Shown here: positions 52,201-59,427 of the stretch, piece by piece
Numbering within the stretch: position 1 is the stretch's first letter
Layout of the letters: each line of letters starts with the position of its first letter
Assembly: GCF_900107925.1 (NCBI RefSeq)
Contig: NZ_FNUJ01000005.1
Location: 744,001-808,000, forward strand
Length of the DNA stretch: 64,000 bases
Direction of reading: 5' to 3'
DNA from: Amycolatopsis pretoriensis
Lineage (GTDB): Bacteria; Actinomycetota; Actinomycetes; Mycobacteriales; Pseudonocardiaceae
The notes under the pieces: model-generated
Database searches by the model: none
Seen by the model: the letters and a program-made list of their open reading frames with translations, nothing else
Told to the model about the DNA's origin: nothing
Program-made: the position numbers and the translations under genes

Positions 52201-53673
52201 GTGCGGATCATGGATCTGCTCACCGACTCCCGCGAGGAGCCGGTGGGCGACCTCGGACCCGACGTCGGACTCACCCGGGCGGCGCGGGTGCGGGTGTTGC
52301 TCGCCGCCGCCCTCGGCCCGCTGGTCACCGGCTACGCCGCCGTCGCGACCGTGCTGACGCTGGTCACCCTCACCGCCGAACGCACCGTCTTCTCCGCCAC
52401 CGGCGTGCTGCTGGCGGCCGGCCCCGGCTGGCTCGCCGCGCACCAGGTGCGCCTCGACCTCGGCGGTCACCCGATCGGTGTGCTGCCGCTGCTGCCGACG
52501 CTGGGCGCGCTCGCGCTGGCCGCGCGGACGGCATCCGGCGCCGCGACACGCCTCGGCTGCCGTTCGCCCCGCGAAGCGCTGCCGGTGTTCGCCACGATCA
52601 CCCTCGCGCACGCGTTGTTCGGGCTGGTCGTCGCACTCGGCGCGCAGGGCTCGCCGGTCACGGCCAACCCGCTGGTCGCGTTCGCCGTGCCCGGCCTGCT
52701 GGCCGCGGTGGCCGCGGGCGCGGGCATCGCCTGGTGCTGCGGGCTGCCCGACGTCGTCGCCGAGCGCCTCGACCCGCTCGCCCTGCGCGGAGTCCGGGCC
52801 GGCGCGCTCGGGCTCGCGGTGCTGGTGGCCTGCGGCGGGGTCGTGTTCACCGTCGCGACCGCGCTGTCCTGGCGGACGGTCGCCGACATGTACGAGCCCG
52901 CGTTCGGCAGCAGCTTCGGGATGTTCCTGCTTTCCGTCCTCTACCTGCCCAACGCCGTCGCGGCCACGCTGTCGTTCGTCACCGGGCCGGGGTTCTCGAT
53001 CGGCGACCTGTCCGTCGGGATGTTCGGCTACCGCGGCGGCGCCGTGCCCGGCGTCCCGCTGCTCGGCGGCCTGCCCGAGCACCACGCGGCGTGGTGGCCG
53101 GCGTTGCTGGTGCTGCCCGCGGCGACGGGGGCGCTGGTCGGGTGGTCGCTGCGCAAGGTGGCCGCCGACCCGGCGCAGCGCATCCGCGCGGTCGCGGTGG
53201 CCGGCGCGGTCGTCGCGCTCGGCTGCGTCCTGCTGGGCACGCTGTCCGGCGGCCGGCTCGGCGACGGCCCGTTCGACCCGGTGAGCGTCCCGGTCGGCGT
53301 CGCGTCGGTCGTCGCGTTCTGCTGGATCGTCATCCCGGGCTCGTTCGTGGCGTTCTTCGCCGGCGAGCACGAGCCGCCGGCGCCGCCTCCCGAAGCGCTC
53401 GAAGACAACGAAGCCTTCGAAGACGCCGACGAGGTCGACGCCGAAGAAGCCGCCGAAGCCGTCGAGGAACTCGAGGCATCCGAAGCGTCCGAAGAGGACG
53501 AAGCAGAGCCCGAAGAACCCGAAGAACCCGACGAGGACGCGGCACTTTCACGTGAAAGTGCCGCCGTCGAGGACGCGGAGCTTTCACGTGAAAGCTCCGC
53601 CGAGCCGGACGAAGCTGTGACCGGAGGCACCGAGACCTGCGGCGACGTCGAGCCGGACGAGACCGACCGTTAG
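52201..53673 (+). CDS. DUF6350 multi-pass membrane protein (Rv0955-like)
   Basis: 490 residues. About ten transmembrane helices occupy residues 30-395, with short loops such as GSSFGMFLLSVLYLPNAVAATL and FSIGDLSVGMFGYRGG. The last 95 residues are strongly acidic (EALEDNEAFEDADEVDAEE) and contain LSRESAA and LSRESSA, encoded by two long DNA palindromes. GTG at 52201; ATG at 52210 is an alternative. It lies before purN as Rv0955 does in M. tuberculosis. The function of the family is unknown. Confidence 0.87.
   Translation: MRIMDLLTDSREEPVGDLGPDVGLTRAARVRVLLAAALGPLVTGYAAVATVLTLVTLTAERTVFSATGVLLAAGPGWLAAHQVRLDLGGHPIGVLPLLPTLGALALAARTASGAATRLGCRSPREALPVFATITLAHALFGLVVALGAQGSPVTANPLVAFAVPGLLAAVAAGAGIAWCCGLPDVVAERLDPLALRGVRAGALGLAVLVACGGVVFTVATALSWRTVADMYEPAFGSSFGMFLLSVLYLPNAVAATLSFVTGPGFSIGDLSVGMFGYRGGAVPGVPLLGGLPEHHAAWWPALLVLPAATGALVGWSLRKVAADPAQRIRAVAVAGAVVALGCVLLGTLSGGRLGDGPFDPVSVPVGVASVVAFCWIVIPGSFVAFFAGEHEPPAPPPEALEDNEAFEDADEVDAEEAAEAVEELEASEASEEDEAEPEEPEEPDEDAALSRESAAVEDAELSRESSAEPDEAVTGGTETCGDVEPDETDR
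53539..53600. repeat. Pair of 26-bp perfect palindromes inside the DUF6350 gene
   Basis: Two perfect palindromes, 53539-53564 and 53575-53600, share the core CTTTCACGTGAAAG and have centres exactly 36 bp apart. The flanks differ (CGGCA versus CGGAG) but each is self-complementary to its other arm, so both arms changed together. They lie in frame in the acidic tail. Their symmetry is far beyond chance and not demanded by the encoded peptide. Confidence 0.9.
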
Positions 53674-53688
53674 GGTTGTCGTGACCTG

Positions 53689-54369
53689 GTGAAGCGCCGT
53701 GCGCACCGGCTGCGCACCGCCCGCGGCAAGGAGCCCGCTCTGTCTCAACGGTTGGAGCTGCCCACCCCGGTGAAGCTCGTCGTCCTCGCGTCGGGCTCCG
53801 GCACCCTCCTGCAGGCGGTGCTGGACGCCACCGCGCGGTCCGGCTTCCCGGCCAAGGTCGTCGCCGTCGGCGCCGACCGCACCGGCATCGAGGCGCTGAC
53901 CCGCGCCGAGCGCGTGAGCATCCCGTCGTTCACGGTCCGCGTCGCCGACCACCCCGACCGCGCCGCCTGGGACAAGGCGCTGACCGAAGCCGTCGCGGCC
54001 TACCAGCCCGACCTGGTCGTCTCCGCCGGGTTCATGAAGATCCTCGGCGAACAGTTCCTCGGCCGGTTCACGGTGGTCAACACGCACCCAGCGCTGCTCC
54101 CGTCTTTCCCCGGGATGCACGCGGTGCGTGACGCTCTCGAAGCCGGCGTCAAGGTCACCGGCTCGACCGTGCACTTCGCGGACGCCGGGGTCGACACCGG
54201 GCCGATCATCGCCCAGGAGGCCGTCGTCGTGGAGCACGACGACACCGAAGACGTCCTGCACGAACGGATCAAGGCCGTCGAGCGCAGGCTTTTGGTGGAA
54301 ACGATCGAGCGACTCGGCCGCGGTGGCTGCACCGTGGACGGACGAAAGGTGACATTTCGTGAGCACTGA
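53689..54369 (+). CDS. purN: Phosphoribosylglycinamide formyltransferase
   Basis: Formyltransferase for the third step of purine synthesis (10-formyl-THF dependent). Catalytic residues, numbered from GTG at 53689, are Asn131 and His133 in VNTHPALLP and Asp169 in GVDTGPIIAQE. The GAR-binding loop is LASGSGTLLQAVLDA. The annotated start adds about 17-25 residues to the usual family length. An AAGGAG site at 53728-53733 sits six bases before CTG at 53740 (LSQRLELPTPVK), a possible real non-standard start. Its end overlaps purH by 11 bases. Confidence 0.93.
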   Translation: MKRRAHRLRTARGKEPALSQRLELPTPVKLVVLASGSGTLLQAVLDATARSGFPAKVVAVGADRTGIEALTRAERVSIPSFTVRVADHPDRAAWDKALTEAVAAYQPDLVVSAGFMKILGEQFLGRFTVVNTHPALLPSFPGMHAVRDALEAGVKVTGSTVHFADAGVDTGPIIAQEAVVVEHDDTEDVLHERIKAVERRLLVETIERLGRGGCTVDGRKVTFREH

Positions 54370-55921
54370 CCTGGGACGGCGGCCGGTCCGCCGGGCGCTG
54401 ATCGGCGTCTCGGACAAGGCGGGCCTGCTGGACCTCGCGACCGGCCTGCACGCGGCCGGCGTCGAGATCGTCTCCACGGGCGGCACGGCGAAGGTCATCG
54501 CCGACGCCGGTGTCCCGGTCACGCCGGTCGAAGACGTCACCGGCTTCCCCGAGTCGCTCGACGGCCGGGTCAAGACGCTGCACCCGCACGTGCACGCCGG
54601 GCTGCTCGCCGACCAGGGCAACCCCGACCACGTCGAGCAGCTGCGCAAGCTGGAGATCGCGGCGTTCGACCTGCTGGTCGTGAACCTGTACCCGTTCGAG
54701 CAGACCGTCGCGTCCGGCGCGAGCCCCGAGGACTGCGTCGAGAACATCGACATCGGCGGCCCGGCGATGGTCCGCGCGGCGGCGAAGAACCACGGAAGCG
54801 TCGCGGTCGTCGTCGACCCCGCCCGCTACGGCTGGGTGCTCGAGCGCGTCGCCGACGGCGGCTTCGACCTGACCGACCGCAAGCGCCTCGCGGCCCAGGC
54901 GTACGCGCACACGGCGTCGTACGACATCGCCGTCGCTTCGTGGTTCTCGAACGTCTACGCGCCTGCGGACGACTCCGGCTTCCCCGAGTTCTCCGGCATC
55001 AGCTGGGAACGCGGCGAGGTGCTGCGCTACGGCGAGAACCCGCACCAGAAGGCCGCGCTCTACAAGGGACACCGGGCCGGCCTGGCCCACGCCGAGCAGC
55101 TGCACGGCAAGGCCATGTCCTACAACAACTACGTCGACACCGATGCCGCCCGCCGCGCCGCGTTCGACTTCGCCGAGCCGGCCGTCGCGATCATCAAGCA
55201 CGCCAACCCGTGCGGCATCGCGGTCGGCACGGACATCGCGGAGGCGCACCGCAAGGCGCACGCGTGCGACCCGGTTTCGGCCTACGGCGGCGTCATCGCG
55301 ACGAACCGGCCGGTCAGCCGCGAGGCCGCCGAGCAGATCGCCGAGGTGTTCACCGAGGTCGTGCTGGCGCCGGACTTCGACGCCGAAGCCCTGGAAATCC
55401 TGCAGCGCAAGAAGAACATCCGGCTGCTCAAGCTGCCGGAGATCGCGCAGCCGGCCCCGATCGAGTTCCGCCAGATCTCCGGCGGCGTGCTCGTCCAGAC
55501 CGTCGACGCGATCGACGCTTCGGGTGACGACCCGGCCAACTGGACGCTGGCGACCGGTACCCCGGCCGACGAGCAGACCCTGCGCGACCTCGAGTTCGCG
55601 TGGCGCTCGCTGCGCGCGGTCAAGTCGAACGCGATCCTCCTCGCCGCGGACGGCGCGACCGTCGGCGTCGGCATGGGCCAGGTCAACCGCGTCGACTCGT
55701 CGCGGCTGGCGGTCTCGCGGGCGGGCGACCGGGCGAAGGGCTCGGTCGGCGCGTCGGACGCGTTCTTCCCGTTCCCGGACGGCCTGGAGGTGCTGGTCGA
55801 GGCGGGCGTCCGCGCGGTCGTGCAGCCCGGCGGCTCGGTCCGCGACCCCGAGGTGATCGCGGCCGCGGAGAAGGCGGGCGTCACGATGTACCTGACGGGA
55901 ACGCGCCACTTCGCGCACTGA
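54359..55921 (+). CDS. purH: Bifunctional AICAR formyltransferase/IMP cyclohydrolase
   Basis: 520 residues catalysing the last two steps of IMP synthesis. The N-terminal MGS-like IMP cyclohydrolase domain (about 8-145) has VSTGGTAKVIADAG and KTLHPHVHAGLLA. The C-terminal AICAR transformylase domain contains RYGENPHQKAALY, the catalytic KHANPCG, AYGGVIATN and SDAFFPFPDG. GTG at 54359 overlaps the purN end, so they are translationally coupled. It supplies IMP to the guaB/guaA branch encoded earlier in the window. Confidence 0.97.
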   Translation: MSTDLGRRPVRRALIGVSDKAGLLDLATGLHAAGVEIVSTGGTAKVIADAGVPVTPVEDVTGFPESLDGRVKTLHPHVHAGLLADQGNPDHVEQLRKLEIAAFDLLVVNLYPFEQTVASGASPEDCVENIDIGGPAMVRAAAKNHGSVAVVVDPARYGWVLERVADGGFDLTDRKRLAAQAYAHTASYDIAVASWFSNVYAPADDSGFPEFSGISWERGEVLRYGENPHQKAALYKGHRAGLAHAEQLHGKAMSYNNYVDTDAARRAAFDFAEPAVAIIKHANPCGIAVGTDIAEAHRKAHACDPVSAYGGVIATNRPVSREAAEQIAEVFTEVVLAPDFDAEALEILQRKKNIRLLKLPEIAQPAPIEFRQISGGVLVQTVDAIDASGDDPANWTLATGTPADEQTLRDLEFAWRSLRAVKSNAILLAADGATVGVGMGQVNRVDSSRLAVSRAGDRAKGSVGASDAFFPFPDGLEVLVEAGVRAVVQPGGSVRDPEVIAAAEKAGVTMYLTGTRHFAH

Positions 55922-55949
55922 TCCCGCGCGCTTCGAGAGGGAGGGCTCG

Positions 55950-56678
55950 ATGCAGCAACCACCGCCTTACGGGCAGGGACAGCCGGGCTACGGGCAGCAC
56001 TATCCCCAGCAGCCCGGCTACCCGCCGCCGCAGGGTTATCCCGGTTACGGCTACGGCATGCCGATGCCGCCGCCGAAGAAGAAGCGGACCGGGCTGGTCC
56101 TCGGGATCGTCGGCGCGGTGGTCGTGCTGCTCGGCGTGGGCATCCCGGGCGCGATCTTCGCGAGCGAGTACTTCTCGAGCACCGGCGCGGCACCGTCGTC
56201 GTCGCCGGTGCCCGCCGAGTGCCAGGTCCCGGCCCAGACGCTGGAGAAGGCGGGCTTCCCGAGCTTCGCGCTGGGCGGCCCGGGGACCGCGAACGTGCCG
56301 GGTCTGAAGCAGGTCAACTGCAGCTGGAAGCCCGGCACCGACGAGAACGTCCGCGACGCGACGTTGAGCGTCCGCCTCACGGCGTACTCCGGGGAGGGCG
56401 CGCGCGAGTCGGCGAACCACCTGTACCAGCCGATCGCGCCGGCGGTCCCGCCGACGGAGGTGAAGGGCGTCGGCGACAAGGCGCTGCTGGTCCGGCTGGT
56501 GACGCAGAGCGCGTTCAGCGGGTCGGAACTGCACATCCTGAAGGGGACGACGGTCGTCATCGTCGAGGTGTCCGGCTGGGACAAGGGCTTCTTCTCGAAC
56601 TCGCCGATGCCCCAGCAGGAGACTGACGACGCGGTGAAGGCGGTCGGCACGGAGGTCGTCAAGAAGCTGGGACGCTAG
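55950..56678 (+). CDS. Membrane-anchored hypothetical protein with DUF3558-like extracellular domain
   Basis: 242 residues. The N terminus is rich in Pro/Gly/Tyr/Gln (QGQPGYGQHYPQQPGYPPP), followed by KKKR and one membrane helix (about 46-70). The outer domain (about 85-242) has paired cysteines (ECQVPAQTLE and QVNCSWKPG) and GVGDKALLVR, a layout seen in DUF3558/DUF2020-type lipoprotein-like domains. Function not known. ATG at 55950 with GAGGGAGGG upstream. It overlaps the convergent gene by four bases. Confidence 0.72.
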   Translation: MQQPPPYGQGQPGYGQHYPQQPGYPPPQGYPGYGYGMPMPPPKKKRTGLVLGIVGAVVVLLGVGIPGAIFASEYFSSTGAAPSSSPVPAECQVPAQTLEKAGFPSFALGGPGTANVPGLKQVNCSWKPGTDENVRDATLSVRLTAYSGEGARESANHLYQPIAPAVPPTEVKGVGDKALLVRLVTQSAFSGSELHILKGTTVVIVEVSGWDKGFFSNSPMPQQETDDAVKAVGTEVVKKLGR

Positions 56679-57424
56679 GCGGGTGCGGGCAGCGTCTTGC
56701 AGAGCGCGACCGGGAACTTCGGCTCCGCCGCCCGGATGTCCGTGCACCCGGCCGTCCTGACCTGCGCGAACGACGTCCAGCCCGCGTCGCTCCAGCGGAA
56801 CACCGCGCGGGCGGGCGGGTCCGTCTGGCGCACCAGGAGGTCGAGCACCAGCCAGCCCGGGTCGCAGGCGCGGGTGGTGCCCGCGCTCTCGGCGCCCGTC
56901 GCGGACACCGCGGCGCCGATCCACGCCGGGTCGCAGTGGTCGGCGGGCGGGGCGCACGTGCCCTGGGGCGCGCAGTGGCCCCAGCCGGCGCCGAGCTTGT
57001 GCCAGGCGTTGCCGTTGTCGCCGTTGAGGACCACCGTGCGGTCCGCGACCGGTGACGACGTCGTCAGCCGCAGCTCCGCGGGCACCTTGTCCTGGCAGCC
57101 GCCCGACGCGGGCCGCGTCGAGTAGACGACGTCCGCGCGGACGTCGGTCTTGGTCTCCACGACCTGCTCGATCCGCGGCTCCCGGACGCAGCCGGGGTCC
57201 TTGCCGGGCAGCGCGACCTGCACGAACAGGCTGGCGTCGTCCTGGCCGGGGCGGATCCCGGTGACGTCGGCGCGGAACGAGCGCCATTCCGCGCCCATCG
57301 TCGTCGGCCCGGGCGCCGCGGCTCCCGCGCCGGGCACCCCGCCGCCCGCGGTCAGCACGACGGCCGCCACCGCACCCGCCGCGACCAGCGCTCCGGCGAC
57401 CCACAGAACCGGCCGTTTGGTCAT
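56675..57424 (-). CDS. Exported or membrane-anchored hypothetical protein with cysteines
   Basis: 249 residues. An N-terminal hydrophobic segment (about 6-26, VLWVAGALVAAGAVAAVVL) is a signal anchor. The outer domain contains eight or more cysteines (DPGCVREP, GGCQDKVP, GHCAPQGTCAPPADHCDP), suggesting disulfides. No known family is recognised. ATG at 57424 follows GGGGGTGGG. Convergent with the preceding gene. Confidence 0.65.
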   Translation of the reverse strand: MTKRPVLWVAGALVAAGAVAAVVLTAGGGVPGAGAAAPGPTTMGAEWRSFRADVTGIRPGQDDASLFVQVALPGKDPGCVREPRIEQVVETKTDVRADVVYSTRPASGGCQDKVPAELRLTTSSPVADRTVVLNGDNGNAWHKLGAGWGHCAPQGTCAPPADHCDPAWIGAAVSATGAESAGTTRACDPGWLVLDLLVRQTDPPARAVFRWSDAGWTSFAQVRTAGCTDIRAAEPKFPVALCKTLPAPA

Positions 57425-57492
57425 CGCCCACCCCCAGAAGTCCACCGGGCAATCTAGCCGACGCCGCAGCGTCAGGCGGGCGTACCGGGTTT

Positions 57493-57960
57493 TTAGCGGT
57501 GTGTGACGTCCTTCTCGAGGTAGACCGCGCCGCTGATGTGCCCGCCGGCGTCGGGCGCGTCGGTGAGCCGGTAGCCGGCGCGCTGGTAGAGCGTGATGTT
57601 CCGGGTGCTGCGGGCCCCGGTGAAGAGGGCGAACCGCCGCGCTTCGGCGGGCACGCGCGCTTCGGCGTGTTCGAGCAGCCGCCGGCCGAGCCCGCGCCCG
57701 GCGAGGTCCGGCGCGACCATCAGGCGCCCCAGCTCCCATCGGTCGCCTTCGAGCCGGGCCCGCACGGCGCCGACCAGCCGGTGGTCCTGGCGCAGCACCC
57801 ACACCGACCAGGTCTTCGTCCAGTCGCGGACGTCTTCGAGGGTCTCGTGCAGCGCGGGGATGTCGAGGGTGTCGTTGAGGACGGCCTCCTGGACCCAGCA
57901 GCAGCGTTGCAGGACGAGCAGTTCCGGGCAGTCTTCGGGCCGGGCTTCGGTGAGCTCCAC
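57493..57960 (-). CDS. GNAT-family N-acetyltransferase
   Basis: 155-residue acetyl-CoA-dependent acyltransferase. The acetyl-CoA loop is LMVAPDLAGRGLGRRLLEHAE (residues about 82-102), preceded by beta strands with LVGAVRARLEGDRWELG and followed by FTGARSTRNITLYQRAGY. The substrate is unknown. GTG at 57960. It lies 68 bases upstream of the signal-anchored Cys protein gene in the same orientation. Confidence 0.9.
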   Translation of the reverse strand: MELTEARPEDCPELLVLQRCCWVQEAVLNDTLDIPALHETLEDVRDWTKTWSVWVLRQDHRLVGAVRARLEGDRWELGRLMVAPDLAGRGLGRRLLEHAEARVPAEARRFALFTGARSTRNITLYQRAGYRLTDAPDAGGHISGAVYLEKDVTHR

Positions 57961-58282
57961 GGGAGTGTGTCTAGCGAGCGGGGTTCGGCGCGGGCAACTT
58001 CATTACCTTGGCGGGGTGACCGATCTCTCGCGCTGGACGCTTGGGGGTTTCGCGCCGCGTCTCCTCCCAGGGCTCGCCCGCCAGCAACCCGACCCGCGAC
58101 GCCAGGTCCGGCACCCGCGCCCCTTCCACACCTTGTTCGCCAAGCCGACGAGCAGGTCCTCGACCGTCACGGACCACGACCGTGCGTCCCGGCGAACCGC
58201 GCCAAACAACCGCGTCGCGTTCCAGGGCTCTTACCCCACTAGTGGGTGACTTGACACCTCGGGTGGTTCGCGGTTGACTTGT
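57961..58282. other. Intergenic region upstream of the SOS cassette
   Basis: Two short overlapping frames on the minus strand are open but show no motif, and none is credible. The region holds the palindrome CCCACTAGTGGG (58235-58246) and TTGACA at 58251-58256, possibly part of the promoter of the downstream mutasome operon. Confidence 0.45.
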
Positions 58283-58308
58283 CCACGTCGAACAAGTGTT
58301 CGACGTGG
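58283..58308. promoter_or_regulatory. LexA box (SOS operator) of the mutasome operon
   Basis: TCGAAC-AAGT-GTTCGA (58288-58303) is a perfect match to the mycobacterial-type LexA box, and the dyad extends to 11 bp on each side (CCACGTCGAAC and its complement). It is about 100 bases upstream of imuA'. DNA-damage induction by LexA cleavage is therefore predicted. Confidence 0.93.
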
Positions 58309-58402
58309 AACCGCCGCCTTCCCCGCGGCGAACCAGTGCCGTCGGTCGTGTTTTGGGAGAGGCCCGACCGCCGGCCTAGTCCGTGGTGGGGAGGTGCGTG
58401 CG

Positions 58403-59167
58403 GTGACCGCTGTGGTGGCGCCGCCGGTGGCCCGGCTGGCGGCCCTGCCCGGGGTCAGCACGGCGAGCCGGGTCGCGGCCCAGGCCGAGCGCGCGCGGGT
58501 GACGGGAAGGGTGCTCCCGGTCGCCCCGGCGCTGGCCGAGCTGCTGCCCGCTGCTGGTCTCCGGCGCGGGAGCACGGTGGCGGTCCACGGGGGAACGTCG
58601 CTGCTGCTCGCGCTGCTTGCGGAGGCCACGGCAGCCGGCTCGTGGGCGGCCGTGGTCGGCATGCCGTCGCTGGGGCTGGCGGCGGCGGCCGAGTACGGCG
58701 TGGACCTCGGCCGGGTGGCGCTGGTGCCCCGTCCGGGGGCCGAGCTCCCGGCGGTGGTCGCGGCACTGCTCGACGGGGTCGACGTGGTGGCGGTCCATTC
58801 GGAGACGGTCCAGACAGCCGTGGCGCGGCGGTTGTCTGCCCGGGCCCGGCACCGAGGGGCGGTCCTGCTGTCGTTCGGCGCATGGCCGGGGGCGGATGTC
58901 GAGCTGTCGTGCCGGTATTCGGCGTGGGCGGGGCTCGAGGGCGGGTACGGGCACCTGCGTGAGCGGGAGGTGACCGTCCGGGCGCGTGGCCGGGGGGCCG
59001 CGGCTCGGCCGGTGACGGTCTCGTTGACACTGCCCGGCCCGGCCGGTTCTGGCGTGGGTCGTGCCGGTTCGGGTGCTACTGCCGGCTTGGTCTCCACGCC
59101 AGTCGCTTCGCCACTTTCCGGGCGCGCCGCCGCAGGTTCGCCCCTCCGCGAGGAGGCGACCGCATGA
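58403..59167 (+). CDS. imuA': ImuA' (RecA-like mutasome accessory protein)
   Basis: 254-residue RecA-fold protein that works with ImuB and DnaE2 in damage-induced mutagenesis. It has the RecA-like core (VAVHGGTSLLLALLAEA; LVPRPGAELPAVVAAL; VVAVHSETVQTAVARRL), but a classical Walker A GxxxxGK(T/S) is not intact, as usual for ImuA'. GTG at 58403 follows GGGAGG at a spacing of nine; in-frame GTG at 58394 would abut it. A LexA box lies upstream. The stop overlaps the next small ORF as ATGA. Confidence 0.9.
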   Translation: MTAVVAPPVARLAALPGVSTASRVAAQAERARVTGRVLPVAPALAELLPAAGLRRGSTVAVHGGTSLLLALLAEATAAGSWAAVVGMPSLGLAAAAEYGVDLGRVALVPRPGAELPAVVAALLDGVDVVAVHSETVQTAVARRLSARARHRGAVLLSFGAWPGADVELSCRYSAWAGLEGGYGHLREREVTVRARGRGAAARPVTVSLTLPGPAGSGVGRAGSGATAGLVSTPVASPLSGRAAAGSPLREEATA

Positions 59168-59427
59168 CGGCAGCCGATCCACTGTGGACAGCGGCGCACG
59201 CACCCGCGCTCCTGGAGCCAGGCCGCCCGCGCGAGCCACGCCGGGTCTCGTCGCTTGGCGAGCCGCATGGCCGTCCCCGCGTTGCCGGCGCCGTGCTGTC
59301 GGCGCGCGAGCCGCGCCGATTCTCGCTGGCCATGTGGGGAGGCTGCGTGACCGTCCCCGCGCAAGTGCTGTGCTGTCCGCGCGCGAACCAGGCCGACCCT
59401 CGCTATCCGCGTGGGGAGGTCGCATGA
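59164..59427 (+). CDS. Small ORF bridging imuA' and imuB, built on a repeated start region
   Basis: 87-codon frame beginning at ATG 59164 (overlapping the imuA' stop as ATGA, with GAGGAGG upstream) and ending at TGA 59425-59427, which overlaps the imuB ATG as ATGA. The DNA consists of three degenerate copies, about 77-80 bp apart, of the imuB initiation segment: 'CATGGCCGTCCCCG' near 59266, GGGGAGGCTGCGTGACCGTC near 59336, and GGGGAGGTCGCATGACCGTC at 59413. Third-codon GC is only moderate, so it may be translated chiefly to couple imuB to imuA' rather than for a functional peptide. No domain is recognised. Confidence 0.45.
   Translation: MTAADPLWTAAHAPALLEPGRPREPRRVSSLGEPHGRPRVAGAVLSAREPRRFSLAMWGGCVTVPAQVLCCPRANQADPRYPRGEVA

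Noticed and set aside
57971..58209. Two overlapping minus-strand frames between the GNAT and imuA' genes
   Set aside because: They show no recognised family; no start signals support either, and both are best treated as chance open frames.
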